Shown here piece after piece: positions 33,886 through 42,588 of a DNA stretch of 64,000 nucleotides. A program made the position numbers and the translations under genes. Source of the DNA: JBCCTX01 sp039197765 (GTDB lineage: Bacteria; Bacteroidota; Bacteroidia; J057); NCBI GenBank assembly GCA_039197765.1, contig JBCCTX010000005.1:1-64000 (forward strand), in the 5' to 3' direction. Position 1 is the first letter of the stretch. Every line of letters starts with the position of its first letter. A model generated the notes under the pieces. The model was not told the origin of the DNA and made no database searches. It was given only the letters and a program-made list of their open reading frames with translations.

Positions 33886-35736
33886 ATGAAGCAATACATT
33901 TTATATACCTTTTTTCTTATCTGGGGGATTTCTGGAGTTAAAGCCCAGAAATTTGTCGCTTTCGCCAATAAAAATAAGGTGAGTAATGGGGAAGTCTTCC
34001 AGGTTTCCTTTCGCTTGGAAAATGCAAAGGCTTCAACCATAAAGTATCCTTCATTTGAAGGCTTTGATGTAAGAGGGGGACCCAATACCTCTCAAAGTAT
34101 GCAGATCGTCAGTGGCCAAGTGAGTCAATCGGTGACTTATTCCTTTTATTTAAGGCCGAAGAAACTGGGGAAAATAAAAGTTGGCCCTGCATCAACTACC
34201 ATAAATGGCGAAACGCTAACCACAAACTCGGTTACCATTGAAGTTGTAGCAGGAAATTCCTCTGGGGGTCAGGCCTCCCCAGGTGGCACGTCAGGTGTTG
34301 CACAAAATCCTAACCAGGGAAAGCCCAGTGCGGATTTGATGAAGCAAATAAAGGAGAGTGTTTTTATTAGAGTCATACCGAGTAAGACTTCTGTATACCA
34401 AGGAGAACAGTTCAGTGTGACCTACAAGTTATACACTCGCTATCCCCTAGCTGATTTGAGTCTTTCCAGTTCACCTGCCTACAAAGATTTTTGGGTGGAA
34501 AATCTAGATGTCGGTCAGACTCAATACAAGCAAGAAGTTTACAATGGTGTCAATCACAATACAGCCGTTATTAAGAAAGTTATTCTTTTTCCTCAGCGTC
34601 CTGGTAAACTAGCTGTAGATCCCATTGAACTAGAGGCTCAAGTGCGTGTAAAAGTCCAAAGCCAAAAGAGAAGAAGGAGCATTTTTGATGACTTTTTTGA
34701 TGATCCTTTTTTTGGTAGCTTCCGAGACGTTCCATTTACTTTTTCTAGTCGGACCTTGAATATTACAGTAAAACCTCTACCTACAAATGGGAAACCTACC
34801 TCCTTTTCGGGAATTGTAGGTAAATATGCATTAGATGTCTCTTTGGATCAAAATGAAACGGAGACAGGGGAACCTGTTACTATGAAAGTATTATATCAAG
34901 GAACCGGAAATATTAAAACCCTCCCCGAACCTCAATTAGATTTTCCCCCTGATTTTGAAGTTTGGGATGCTAAGGTGAGCGACAATACCTCTACAAGAAA
35001 TGGATTTGTAAGCGGGAAGAAGTCATTTGATTACCTGATAATCCCCAGAAACCCAGGAGAATATAAGCTCCCCGTAATTGACTTTGTTTCTTTTGATCCT
35101 GAAAGGGGGAGCTATGTTACGCGTTCTTCTAAGCCTTACACCTTGAAAGTTACAGGAGAGCCCCAACAAGTTAGTCAGAATATAGCTGGAATGGGGAAAG
35201 AAGATATAGAATTAATTGGAGAAGATATTCGTTTTATCCAAACGATTCCGGGTACCTGGGAGAAGCGGGGAGATTCGTTTTGGGGATCTGGAATATTTTG
35301 GTCCCTTATTGCAGCGCCATTCCTACTTTTTGCGTTATTACTTTATGGGAAACAACGACAGGAGCAACTCGCTAGTGATGTAGCAGGGACGAGAAGTCGA
35401 AAGGCTACAAAAGTAGCTAAGAAGCGGCTTTCAAAGGCTAAAGGTTTTCTGAATAATAAAGACGAACGAGCCTTTTACAATGAAATATCACAAGTGATAT
35501 GGGGCTACCTAGGAGATAAATTCAACCTTGAAACCGCCGATATGTCTAGAGAGGTTATCCAAGAAAAACTACAAGAGCAAGCGGTCTCAGAGGAATTAAT
35601 TTCCCAGGCAAAGGATGTGTTAGATACCAGTGAAATGGCCTTATTTGCTCCCTCCTCTAATGGAACGCATATGGCAGACGCTTATCAAGCAGCAGAAAAA
35701 TTGATTACAGACCTGGAAAAAAGCATGAATCCATGA
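33886..35736 (+). CDS. batD: BatD, oxygen-tolerance/aerotolerance protein
   Basis: 616 residues: signal peptide to about 20; several periplasmic Ig-like domains (FVAFANKNKVSNGEVFQVSF at the front; later SVYQGEQFSVTYKLYTRYP); an acidic/Phe-rich loop (DDFFDDPFFGSF); a transmembrane helix at about 464-486; and a cytoplasmic helical domain (YNEISQVIWGYLGDKFNLETADMSREVI), matching the BatD layout. It starts 6 bp after batC and overlaps batE by 4 bp. Confidence 0.92.
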   Translation: MKQYILYTFFLIWGISGVKAQKFVAFANKNKVSNGEVFQVSFRLENAKASTIKYPSFEGFDVRGGPNTSQSMQIVSGQVSQSVTYSFYLRPKKLGKIKVGPASTTINGETLTTNSVTIEVVAGNSSGGQASPGGTSGVAQNPNQGKPSADLMKQIKESVFIRVIPSKTSVYQGEQFSVTYKLYTRYPLADLSLSSSPAYKDFWVENLDVGQTQYKQEVYNGVNHNTAVIKKVILFPQRPGKLAVDPIELEAQVRVKVQSQKRRRSIFDDFFDDPFFGSFRDVPFTFSSRTLNITVKPLPTNGKPTSFSGIVGKYALDVSLDQNETETGEPVTMKVLYQGTGNIKTLPEPQLDFPPDFEVWDAKVSDNTSTRNGFVSGKKSFDYLIIPRNPGEYKLPVIDFVSFDPERGSYVTRSSKPYTLKVTGEPQQVSQNIAGMGKEDIELIGEDIRFIQTIPGTWEKRGDSFWGSGIFWSLIAAPFLLFALLLYGKQRQEQLASDVAGTRSRKATKVAKKRLSKAKGFLNNKDERAFYNEISQVIWGYLGDKFNLETADMSREVIQEKLQEQAVSEELISQAKDVLDTSEMALFAPSSNGTHMADAYQAAEKLITDLEKSMNP

Positions 35737-36509
35737 AAAAAGGGATATTCGCTATACTCTTGCTTGTTACGAACCTGTTTCTTCTGCATGCTGCAGACCG
35801 AAAGGGAGGGGAGACTGTTACCCCACTTTTCAACCAAGCCAATTCTGCTTACCAGACTGGAGATTTCACCTCAGCTGTTGTCCTTTATGATTCGATTCTT
35901 ACCAAAGGGTATGAATCTGCGGGGCTATATTTCAACCTGGCAAATTCCCACTACAAGTTGGGTAACGTGGGGCCTTCTATTCTCAACTATGAAAGGACCC
36001 TGAAACTGATGCCAGATCATGAGGATGCCTTGTTTAATTTGAGAATGGCCAACCTCCAGGTAATCGATAAGATTGAGCCCGGACAGCAATTGTTGTTCAA
36101 TAGATGGGGAGGGCAATTGCTCAATAGCCGAAATGCTAGCCAATGGGCTATTTTAGGAATCGCCAGTATATGGCTCACCCTGTTTGCCCTAGGGCTTCTC
36201 ATTTACAGTAATAAATCTGTAGTAAAAAGAGGAGCTTTTATTGCAGGAATTCTTTTCGTTTCAGCTGCATTATTTTCATTTTTCATGGGTTTCCAGAAAA
36301 GATCCTTTGAAATGAATAGCCGCCAAGGAATTGTGTTTGTACCCAATGCCTATGTTAAGAGTGCCCCCGATGGGCAAAGTACAGACCTATTCATCCTTCA
36401 TGAAGGAGCTAAAGTTAATATTTCCGATGAAATCCAGAACTGGATAAGAGTTGAATTACCTGATGGCAAAGAGGGCTGGATACCCCAAAACTCTATCGAA
36501 AAAATATAA
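35733..36509 (+). CDS. batE: BatE, TPR protein with membrane helices and SH3 tail
   Basis: 258 residues: signal peptide; TPR units (FNQANSAYQTGDFTSAVVLYDSIL, YFNLANSHYKLGNVGPSILNYERTL); two transmembrane helices at about 136-156 and 165-183; and a C-terminal bacterial SH3-like domain (NAYVKSAPDGQSTDLFILHEGAKV, ending GWIPQNSIEKI). This is the standard BatE plan and closes the operon. The next gene is convergent, 25 bp away. Confidence 0.92.
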   Translation: MKKGIFAILLLVTNLFLLHAADRKGGETVTPLFNQANSAYQTGDFTSAVVLYDSILTKGYESAGLYFNLANSHYKLGNVGPSILNYERTLKLMPDHEDALFNLRMANLQVIDKIEPGQQLLFNRWGGQLLNSRNASQWAILGIASIWLTLFALGLLIYSNKSVVKRGAFIAGILFVSAALFSFFMGFQKRSFEMNSRQGIVFVPNAYVKSAPDGQSTDLFILHEGAKVNISDEIQNWIRVELPDGKEGWIPQNSIEKI

Positions 36510-36534
36510 TTTTTTCAATTTAGTTTCCAGGCAG

Positions 36535-37452
36535 CTATCTCCCTTGTCGGATAGAAGGGCCTCCAATTCCCAAAATAGCAATATCGATGGACCAATTGAG
36601 ATGGCTCTGAGGGGTGATAACCTCTAGGGTAAGCCGATCTTCGTTGCTTTCTAATGTAGGAAATCCCAACAGTCTGTATTCGTGTAACTGGGTGTGGGCA
36701 TTGAATCGATGTTCAATCTTTCTGGAACCATAACTTTGTTGGTAAGTCTTGCTGCCTTTCAGTTTTACATAGGAGTGGATATCTTCGTGGAAGGCTCCGA
36801 TTGCCTGGTTAGCAAGTAGCTTAATCTCCGTCTCGTCATTCGTCAGATTTGCTGCTACTCGTGCATATAAAATTCCCTGGTTTCGGCGAATTACCCGAGT
36901 TCTGTAAGACATGACGGGTCTGGCAGTATGCGACTTCTCCACAATGCTCCCTTTTACTTCCGTCAATTGCTGCTCCCAAATATCCTCCTGCTGTACGAGT
37001 CGATAAGATGGGGGAGTACTCATCTCATCCATTGCTGCCAATAGGGTCTTGGCTTCTGAGAAATCTGGGGCTAACAAAAGACACTCTAGGTAGTCAGCTC
37101 TTGCATGTCCAGGTTGTCCCATGTATTCAAAAATTCTCCCTCTTTTTACAAATAATTGAGGGTCTTTTGCATCTAGCTTAATAGCGGCAGTGAAGTCTTC
37201 CAACGCTTTCGGATAGGACTTTAGCCTTACATACGCCTCCCCACGGAATTGGTAGGCGAGCTTGTGGTCAGGATGTATAGCTATGGCTTTAGACAGCGAC
37301 TCAACCGCTTTGAGGTAATTGCGATTGGTTATTGCTCTAGCCCCTTCTAAAGTATATGTGTCAGATGAATGGTGGTCTTGGTTCTTTTCCGCCTGAGGAA
37401 AGCATACTTGTGATATAGCAAGTAGTGTAAATAAACAAATGTATTTTCCCAA
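36535..37452 (-). CDS. Secreted TPR protein
   Basis: 305 residues with signal peptide MGKYICLFTLLAISQVCFPQ, then about three TPR units (about 30-150) and a beta-rich C-terminal domain of unknown type (VARVAANLTNDETEIKLLANQ region). It shares its plan and first TPRs (YxLEGARAI.NR.Y..A) with the next gene, so the two are diverged tandem paralogues. Periplasmic or outer-membrane associated by inference; no lipobox. Unknown function. Confidence 0.82.
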   Translation of the reverse strand: MGKYICLFTLLAISQVCFPQAEKNQDHHSSDTYTLEGARAITNRNYLKAVESLSKAIAIHPDHKLAYQFRGEAYVRLKSYPKALEDFTAAIKLDAKDPQLFVKRGRIFEYMGQPGHARADYLECLLLAPDFSEAKTLLAAMDEMSTPPSYRLVQQEDIWEQQLTEVKGSIVEKSHTARPVMSYRTRVIRRNQGILYARVAANLTNDETEIKLLANQAIGAFHEDIHSYVKLKGSKTYQQSYGSRKIEHRFNAHTQLHEYRLLGFPTLESNEDRLTLEVITPQSHLNWSIDIAILGIGGPSIRQGR

Positions 37453-37560
37453 GTTTTATGGCTTAAATAAGTTCTTTGTACCAAAAGTAACGTAAAGAGC
37501 GGCTAGAATATTGGAGAAAGGGATGAGCGGTCAAATATTTTACGCTAGGTTGAATAATCA

Positions 37561-37590
37561 AAGGTCGAATGATACGAATCATTCGACCTT
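37561..37590. terminator. Perfect 13-bp hairpin between the two TPR genes
   Basis: AAGGTCGAATGAT (37561-37573) and its exact complement (37578-37590) enclose a 4-nt loop. On the minus strand it lies about 65 bp past the stop of the upstream TPR gene. The stem ends in AAGG/CCTT with only a short T-run, so it could be a terminator or an mRNA-stabilising hairpin. Confidence 0.65.
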
Positions 37591-37653
37591 TTACGTGGAT
37601 GAATCTCAGAAGAGGTCCACTATATTTGTGTGTTTGGGATGAATTTAGAGGTT

Positions 37654-38775
37654 CTACTTGGGATACAAGCGATAGGCAAAGTCCCATTTTTCAATCGAGC
37701 GCTCGCCTCTTGAAATCACCCTAATATAATCCGTTTTTTCAGGGATAGGCTCAAAGCGCAAGGTAACATTAACGGGATTACCTGCTTGCAAGGGATATTC
37801 CATTGCTGCTTGTTTGTAAGATCCATGGAGGTAATACGAACGTCCGTTTACAATAAGGCGAATTTTATCTGGAGGTAAGGTGATAGAACGGCTATTTCCC
37901 TCTATCCGAAATTTAACCTCAGTGAATTCATTCTTTTTTATGATTTCATCTATGAATACGCGTTTGTTAGGAGAAGCTACTCGAGCCTCAAAACGCTCTC
38001 CATTGAGAGAATTACGCTTGGAAATCCCTTGTCCTCTTCCTCCGCGAACAGCTACGCGATTAATATCTTCCCGATCACCAAAGCTTTTGTCATCATTCTC
38101 ATAGGGGTCATAAGTCGCAGAGGAGAAAGGGGTCGCACGCGCACTTTGGATTTCCAAGGATTCTACAGGTGTAGAAGCCATTGTAGGGGCCTCTCTTTCC
38201 TCGGGGCTTAAATAGGTGGTTCTAGTCCTATAGTAATCCCGGTTCTGAATTTGAATGCGGTCAGAATTGTATCGATAGGGATCTGGAGAAAAGTGATTGG
38301 GTGCATAGGAGACAGCTCCTCGTACAGTGCTTTCTTCCGGCTCCCCAACATCTTCTGTAAAAGAATCCATGATCCCAGCCAATCGAGCCTCAACCTCCTC
38401 ATAGGCGCCGCCATTAAAGCGGATGGCGCTCCGATAGTCACTTTCAGCCTCGTCATACAGCTTCAACAATTCATTCAGAATCCCTCGTTTGTAGTACAAT
38501 TCTGAATTGGTCACACTTAATTGGATGGCTTTGTCCAAGTCCTTGATGGCGGAAGTCTTGTCATCCATGTGAAAATATGCTTGGGCGCGAAACTCGTAGG
38601 CAACCCAGTTATTAGGGTTGAGCTGTATTGACTTGTTTAGCGCAATAATGGCTTCCTGATAGGATTTATTCATGAGCCGTTGGGCACCTATCAAAGCATA
38701 TTGATCCGCTTGTGGGTTTTGACCAAAAAGAGTCAGGGGGAGGATCAGCCAAGTACAGAGCAAGATTCTCATCAT
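37654..38775 (-). CDS. Secreted TPR protein, paralogue of the neighbour
   Basis: 373 residues: signal peptide (MRILLCTWLILPLTLFGQ), TPR units at about 24-130 (YALIGAQRLMNKSYQEAIIALNKSI, NWVAYEFRAQAYFHMDDKTSAIKDLDKAI), a polar low-complexity linker, and a C-terminal beta domain (FTEVKFRIEGNSRSITLPPDKIRLIVNGRS) that ends KWDFAYRLYPK. Binding or scaffold role in the periplasm is inferred from TPRs only. The start may be the first or second Met of the MM pair. Confidence 0.82.
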   Translation of the reverse strand: MMRILLCTWLILPLTLFGQNPQADQYALIGAQRLMNKSYQEAIIALNKSIQLNPNNWVAYEFRAQAYFHMDDKTSAIKDLDKAIQLSVTNSELYYKRGILNELLKLYDEAESDYRSAIRFNGGAYEEVEARLAGIMDSFTEDVGEPEESTVRGAVSYAPNHFSPDPYRYNSDRIQIQNRDYYRTRTTYLSPEEREAPTMASTPVESLEIQSARATPFSSATYDPYENDDKSFGDREDINRVAVRGGRGQGISKRNSLNGERFEARVASPNKRVFIDEIIKKNEFTEVKFRIEGNSRSITLPPDKIRLIVNGRSYYLHGSYKQAAMEYPLQAGNPVNVTLRFEPIPEKTDYIRVISRGERSIEKWDFAYRLYPK

Positions 38776-38966
38776 GGGTTGTAGATTAAATTTCTTGAAA
38801 ATACCAATAATAATTGGGCAAATACAAGCAAAAGATAGGTTTTTAGGCTTTTATTAGTATATTTTCCCAAAAATAAGCTGACGTTAAGAGTATACTCCAT
38901 ATTTCTTGGGAAGTTTCATTTCGAGTTGGGTAATTTTTTTAACCTAATTTCTCAAAAATTAAAAGA

Positions 38967-39035
38967 ATGATTGAAAAGTGGGCTGTACGCGAATTTTGGG
39001 GAAGTACTCAGCAAAATCCTGAACAATCGAAATGA
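38967..39035 (+). CDS. Possible 22-residue leader peptide coupled to purE
   Basis: ATG at 38967 opens MIEKWAVREFWGSTQQNPEQ and ends SK-TGA, with the stop overlapping the purE start (ATGA at 39032-39035). This geometry allows translational coupling. It has no recognisable homology and could be chance. Confidence 0.2.
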   Translation: MIEKWAVREFWGSTQQNPEQSK

Positions 39036-39535
39036 GTAGTGCGCTTGTAGGAATAATCATGGGAAGCCAGTCAGATCTCAATGTAATGAGCGAGGCTGCG
39101 GATTTCCTCGATTCTATGGGAATACCCTATGAAATAACAGTAGTTTCTGCGCATAGGACTCCACAGCGTTTAATGGATTACGGCCTGGGAGCAGCTGATA
39201 GAGGAATAAAAGTTGTTATTGCAGGTGCAGGAGGTGCCGCCCACCTCCCAGGAATGGTCGCTTCTCTTACCATATTGCCCGTCATTGGGGTACCTATCAA
39301 ATCCTCTAACTCAATAGATGGATGGGATTCCGTTCTTTCTATTCTACAAATGCCTAAAGGCGTACCGGTAGCTACGGTTGCACTAGACGGAGCGAGAAAT
39401 GCCGGTATTCTTGCCAGCCAGATTTTAGCAATAGAAGATGTAGCATTAAGAGAACAGATGCGTCGCTACAAGGCAGGACTTAAGGATCGGGTATTAGAAA
39501 TGGCAAAACATGTCGAGAATAGAAAAAAAGCATGA
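39032..39535 (+). CDS. purE: 5-(carboxyamino)imidazole ribonucleotide mutase PurE
   Basis: 167 residues with the class I PurE signatures: GIIMGSQSDLNVMSEAADFL at the N-terminus, the SAHRTP motif carrying the catalytic His, and GAGGAAHLPGMVAS. It converts N5-CAIR to CAIR in purine biosynthesis, in the cytoplasm. purK, usually adjacent, is not in the window. The -7-type promoter of the next gene starts right after the purE stop. Confidence 0.96.
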   Translation: MSSALVGIIMGSQSDLNVMSEAADFLDSMGIPYEITVVSAHRTPQRLMDYGLGAADRGIKVVIAGAGGAAHLPGMVASLTILPVIGVPIKSSNSIDGWDSVLSILQMPKGVPVATVALDGARNAGILASQILAIEDVALREQMRRYKAGLKDRVLEMAKHVENRKKA

Positions 39536-39561
39536 TTTTTTTCAAAATCGGGAAATAAATG

Positions 39562-39569
39562 TAAATTTG
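39562..39569 (+). promoter_or_regulatory. Candidate -7 promoter box TAAATTTG
   Basis: Exact TAnnTTTG match 35 bp before the oxoamine synthase start and just downstream of the purE stop, implying an independent promoter for the lipid gene. The -33 region is a run of T's with no clear TTG. Confidence 0.6.
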
Positions 39570-39603
39570 CCGCACTTGTTTTTGGCCTTAATACAACAAA
39601 TAA

Positions 39604-40854
39604 ATGGACATTTTTGATAAAATTACCCGGAATATGTCAACCGACCTAGGGCAGTTCTCAGCCATTGGTCACGGGTATCTAGCCTATCCTAAATTAGAAG
39701 GCGAGATTGGCCCCTGGATGACGTTTAGGGGTAAGAAGGTATTGAATTGGTCTATTAATAGCTACCTGGGCTTGGCGAACCATCCTGAGATCCGCAAAGC
39801 GGATACCGAGGCCGCAGCAGCCTATGGCTTAGCTGCTCCTATGGGGTCTCGCTTGATGTCAGGTCATACGAGCAAACACGAGGAGTTCGAACAGAAAGCA
39901 GCAGCCTTTATGCAAAAGGAGGATGCTTTCCTGCTTAATTTTGGATATCAAGGGTGTGCATCTATTGTACACTCCCTCACGGATCGAAAGGACGTAATTG
40001 TTTATGATCAGCTTTCCCATGCCTGCATAATGGATGGGATGGGCCTATCCATGGCTAAGCGCTTTGTGTTTGCCCATAATGACATGAAGCAACTGGAAGA
40101 TCGGTTAGAAAAGGCAAAGCGGATTACTAAGGAGACAGGGGGAGGTATCCTCATTATCACTGAAGGAGTATTTGGAATGCGTGGAGACTTAGGGCAGTTG
40201 GATGCTATAGTAGAACTAAAGAAAAAATACGGTGCCAGACTGTTTGTCGATGATGCACATGGTTTCGGGGTTATGGGAGATACGGGGATTGGGACCGGTG
40301 AATACTTTGGGGTTCAAGACCAGATTGACGTGCTGTTCAATACCTTTGCGAAGTCTATGGCGGGTTTTGGTGCCTTTGTATGTGGAGATCACTATGTGAT
40401 TCAGTATCTGCGCTATAATATGCGGAGTCAAATCTACGCGAAATCCCTCTGCTACCCGATGACAGTTGGGGCTATTAAGCGATTGGATATGCTTCAAACT
40501 CGTCCTGAATTGCGTCAAAAGCTCTGGAATATTGTAAATAAGCTACAAAATGGGCTAAAAAGCCGCGGATTTAGCATTGGAAATACGAAATCTCCTGTTA
40601 CACCCGTTTATTTGAAAGGATCGGCTATAACTGCCGTAAATATGGTAAAAGATCTTAGAGAGAATTTCGACCTTTTTGTATCGGGTGTAGTGTATCCTGT
40701 GGTCGAGCGCGGAGTAATTATTTTACGAATTATTCCTACCGCTGCCCACTCGGAATCCGATGTAGAGTTGACCCTGGATATCTTTGAAAAGGTACGGGAA
40801 AAACTAAATAAAGGAGTATATCAATCTGAAGGATTACCTACTATCGCTTTGTAA
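39604..40854 (+). CDS. PLP-dependent alpha-oxoamine synthase (serine palmitoyltransferase / cysteate acyltransferase type)
   Basis: 416 residues in the AONS/KBL/SPT family: NSYLGLANHPEI near the N-terminus, GSRLMSGHTSKHEEFEQKAA, the cofactor region DQLSHACIMDG, VDDAHGFGVMG, and the PLP-lysine motif FNTFAKSMAGFGAF. These enzymes condense an amino acid with an acyl-CoA/ACP to give the long-chain base. In Bacteroidota the two likely roles are serine palmitoyltransferase for sphingolipids and cysteate acyltransferase for sulfonolipids (capnine); residues alone do not decide. 8-amino-7-oxononanoate synthase is less likely because no biotin genes are near. Confidence 0.8.
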   Translation: MDIFDKITRNMSTDLGQFSAIGHGYLAYPKLEGEIGPWMTFRGKKVLNWSINSYLGLANHPEIRKADTEAAAAYGLAAPMGSRLMSGHTSKHEEFEQKAAAFMQKEDAFLLNFGYQGCASIVHSLTDRKDVIVYDQLSHACIMDGMGLSMAKRFVFAHNDMKQLEDRLEKAKRITKETGGGILIITEGVFGMRGDLGQLDAIVELKKKYGARLFVDDAHGFGVMGDTGIGTGEYFGVQDQIDVLFNTFAKSMAGFGAFVCGDHYVIQYLRYNMRSQIYAKSLCYPMTVGAIKRLDMLQTRPELRQKLWNIVNKLQNGLKSRGFSIGNTKSPVTPVYLKGSAITAVNMVKDLRENFDLFVSGVVYPVVERGVIILRIIPTAAHSESDVELTLDIFEKVREKLNKGVYQSEGLPTIAL

Positions 40855-40904
40855 TTATTTTTTTCACTTTGCTATAAAAGCATCTTAACAACTAAGTAAA
40901 TAAG

Positions 40905-41081
40905 ATGAACAGATTTGAACAACTTAAAAGCATTCTAGATGAATGTGCGGACGACTTTGACAAGTTTTTCGTAAAGAACAACAAGGCTGCTGGAACCAGG
41001 GTCCGGAAAGCTATGCAAGAACTAAAGAACCTCGCACAGGATATCCGTAAGGAGGTTCAGGATATGAAAAATGCAGAGTAA
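40905..41081 (+). CDS. Histone H1/Hc1-like small nucleoid protein
   Basis: 58 residues: MNRFEQLKSILDECADDFDK, then FFVKNNKAAGTRVRKAMQEL and KNLAQDIRKEVQDMKNAE. The pattern F..LK.l....dDF.KF..K.NKAAGTRVRK.MQ.LK.LAQ.IR.EVQ..K is that of the Hc1-type histone-like proteins common in Bacteroidota. Charged and helical, cytoplasmic, thought to bind DNA. It follows the oxoamine synthase by 50 bp and is convergent with dapA. Confidence 0.85.
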   Translation: MNRFEQLKSILDECADDFDKFFVKNNKAAGTRVRKAMQELKNLAQDIRKEVQDMKNAE

Positions 41082-41105
41082 GTCTATCACGTAAGCGATA
41101 GATGC

Positions 41106-42020
41106 TTATTGTACTGATGAATTCGAAGAGCTAGTAGGGGCAACATACCTTGCTAGCTCTTCTTGTATTCTATGGCTCAAAGCAGTGCTAGCCTTTACCA
41201 AAGGGAGCCTTACATTTGCTGAGCAAAGCCCGAGTTCCTGGCAAACCGCCTTAATTCCTGCGGGATTTCCCTCTTCAAAACATACCTTCATTAAGTCAGC
41301 AAGCCTGTAGAAAGTGGATTGAGCCTCTTTTTGCCTTCCTGCAAGCGAAGCCCTTACCATATCGGATACAGGCTTAGGAAATGCATTGGCCAAAACAGAA
41401 ATCAATCCTTCTGCCCCTAGTGCTCCCAATGGTAAAGCCAGCGAATCGTCCCCACTGAGGACTTGGAAGTCAGCAGGCTTATGAGAAAGAATTTCTCCAC
41501 ATTGTCCCATATCTCCAGAGGACTCTTTTATGGCGCAAATATTATTGAATTCCTCTGCTAACCTTAGCGTCGTTTCCGCTTTCATATTGATCCGCGTGCG
41601 ACTGGGAACATTGTATAGGATAATGGGTAGGTCTGTATGAAAAGACAGTTCACGGAAGTGCCTGTATAAGCCCTCCTGAGAAGGGTTATTGTAATAGGGG
41701 CAAACAGATAAGAACCCGGAGGGTTGATAGCGATGGGTCCAGTCTTGAATCGTCTTACCGACCTGTGCGGTATTATTTCCACCTGCTCCAATTACGACGG
41801 GAATCCGATCTCCCACAGTGGAAAAGAATACATCCAGAACCTCTAATTGCTCCTTGGCGGATAAGGTAGGCGTTTCTGCAGTAGTACCTAAGGCAACTAA
41901 ATACTCAACTCCCCCAGCAAGGATATGCTCTAGCAGTCGTACTAGTTCCTGGGAATTGACATGATAGTCTTCATCAAAAGGAGTAAGAACGGCTACTCCT
42001 GTTCCACTAAAATTTGCCAT
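41106..42020 (-). CDS. dapA: 4-hydroxy-tetrahydrodipicolinate synthase
   Basis: 304 residues. TIM-barrel signatures are present: GTTAETPTLS (the T-T pair of the proton relay), YNVPSRTRINM with the catalytic Tyr, and AIKESSGDMGQ with the Schiff-base Lys. It condenses pyruvate with aspartate semialdehyde in lysine/diaminopimelate biosynthesis, in the cytoplasm. It is the last gene of the minus-strand run, 13 bp after the DUF6913 gene. Confidence 0.96.
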   Translation of the reverse strand: MANFSGTGVAVLTPFDEDYHVNSQELVRLLEHILAGGVEYLVALGTTAETPTLSAKEQLEVLDVFFSTVGDRIPVVIGAGGNNTAQVGKTIQDWTHRYQPSGFLSVCPYYNNPSQEGLYRHFRELSFHTDLPIILYNVPSRTRINMKAETTLRLAEEFNNICAIKESSGDMGQCGEILSHKPADFQVLSGDDSLALPLGALGAEGLISVLANAFPKPVSDMVRASLAGRQKEAQSTFYRLADLMKVCFEEGNPAGIKAVCQELGLCSANVRLPLVKASTALSHRIQEELARYVAPTSSSNSSVQ

Positions 42021-42033
42021 GGGTTGGGTTGGA

Positions 42034-42588
42034 TTATTTTCGTACCATGCTCAGATATCCATCAAACATCTCGATGAGATGCTTCAACTCGTCGACAGAT
42101 TGCGGTTCTACCATAAGCTCATAGCAATCTTCAAAACCAGCTTCGTGCACCCCAATTCTCGTTTTAGCATTTACGATTCTACATAAATATTTTGAGGTAA
42201 TCTGATTGGACTGATCGAAATTAAGCATGACGTCTAAATTCAATTGCTGCACAAAATCAATTACCTCTTCTTGAGGATATCTAAGCCAATCGAGCTGTTC
42301 GAGCCCTACAAAAATATGCGAATATTCTCCCTCAAGCAAGGGAAGGGATTTCTTTAAGAAGTTTAGTTCGATGATTACCAGCTTCTTACCTTTGTCTTCC
42401 AAATGTTTGATAAAGGTCCTGATTTGATCGAAGTCCCGATCTGGAAGGCGGGTCAAATTGAAGATAAGCCCCACCTGTTGAGCAGCGTCTAGTGTGAGAA
42501 AATCCCTTCTATATTCCCCGTTAAGTGGTTGGATTTGTTGGTATTTCTTTTTAGAAAGATTAGACCGTATTTTATCTAAAAACTTCAT
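42034..42588 (-). CDS. DUF6913 family protein
   Basis: 184 residues, mixed alpha/beta, no signal peptide or membrane helix. It opens MKFLDKIRSNLSKKKYQQ, and has the central GLIFNLTRLPDRDFDQIRTF and LNFDQSNQITSKYLCRIVNAKTRIG; the latter order (LNFD...S.yl....nA..RiG) is the recurring core of this Bacteroidota family. It overlaps the ligA stop by 4 bp and precedes dapA by 13 bp, as is often seen for this uncharacterised gene. Cytoplasmic; function unknown. Confidence 0.82.
   Translation of the reverse strand: MKFLDKIRSNLSKKKYQQIQPLNGEYRRDFLTLDAAQQVGLIFNLTRLPDRDFDQIRTFIKHLEDKGKKLVIIELNFLKKSLPLLEGEYSHIFVGLEQLDWLRYPQEEVIDFVQQLNLDVMLNFDQSNQITSKYLCRIVNAKTRIGVHEAGFEDCYELMVEPQSVDELKHLIEMFDGYLSMVRK

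Noticed and set aside
37463..37687. Open frame between the two TPR genes
   Set aside because: It runs across the 13-bp hairpin and has no recognisable features or signal.
41084..41102. TCTATC/GATAGA hairpin between the histone-like gene and dapA
   Set aside because: Six weak base pairs and no T-run; too weak to call a terminator.
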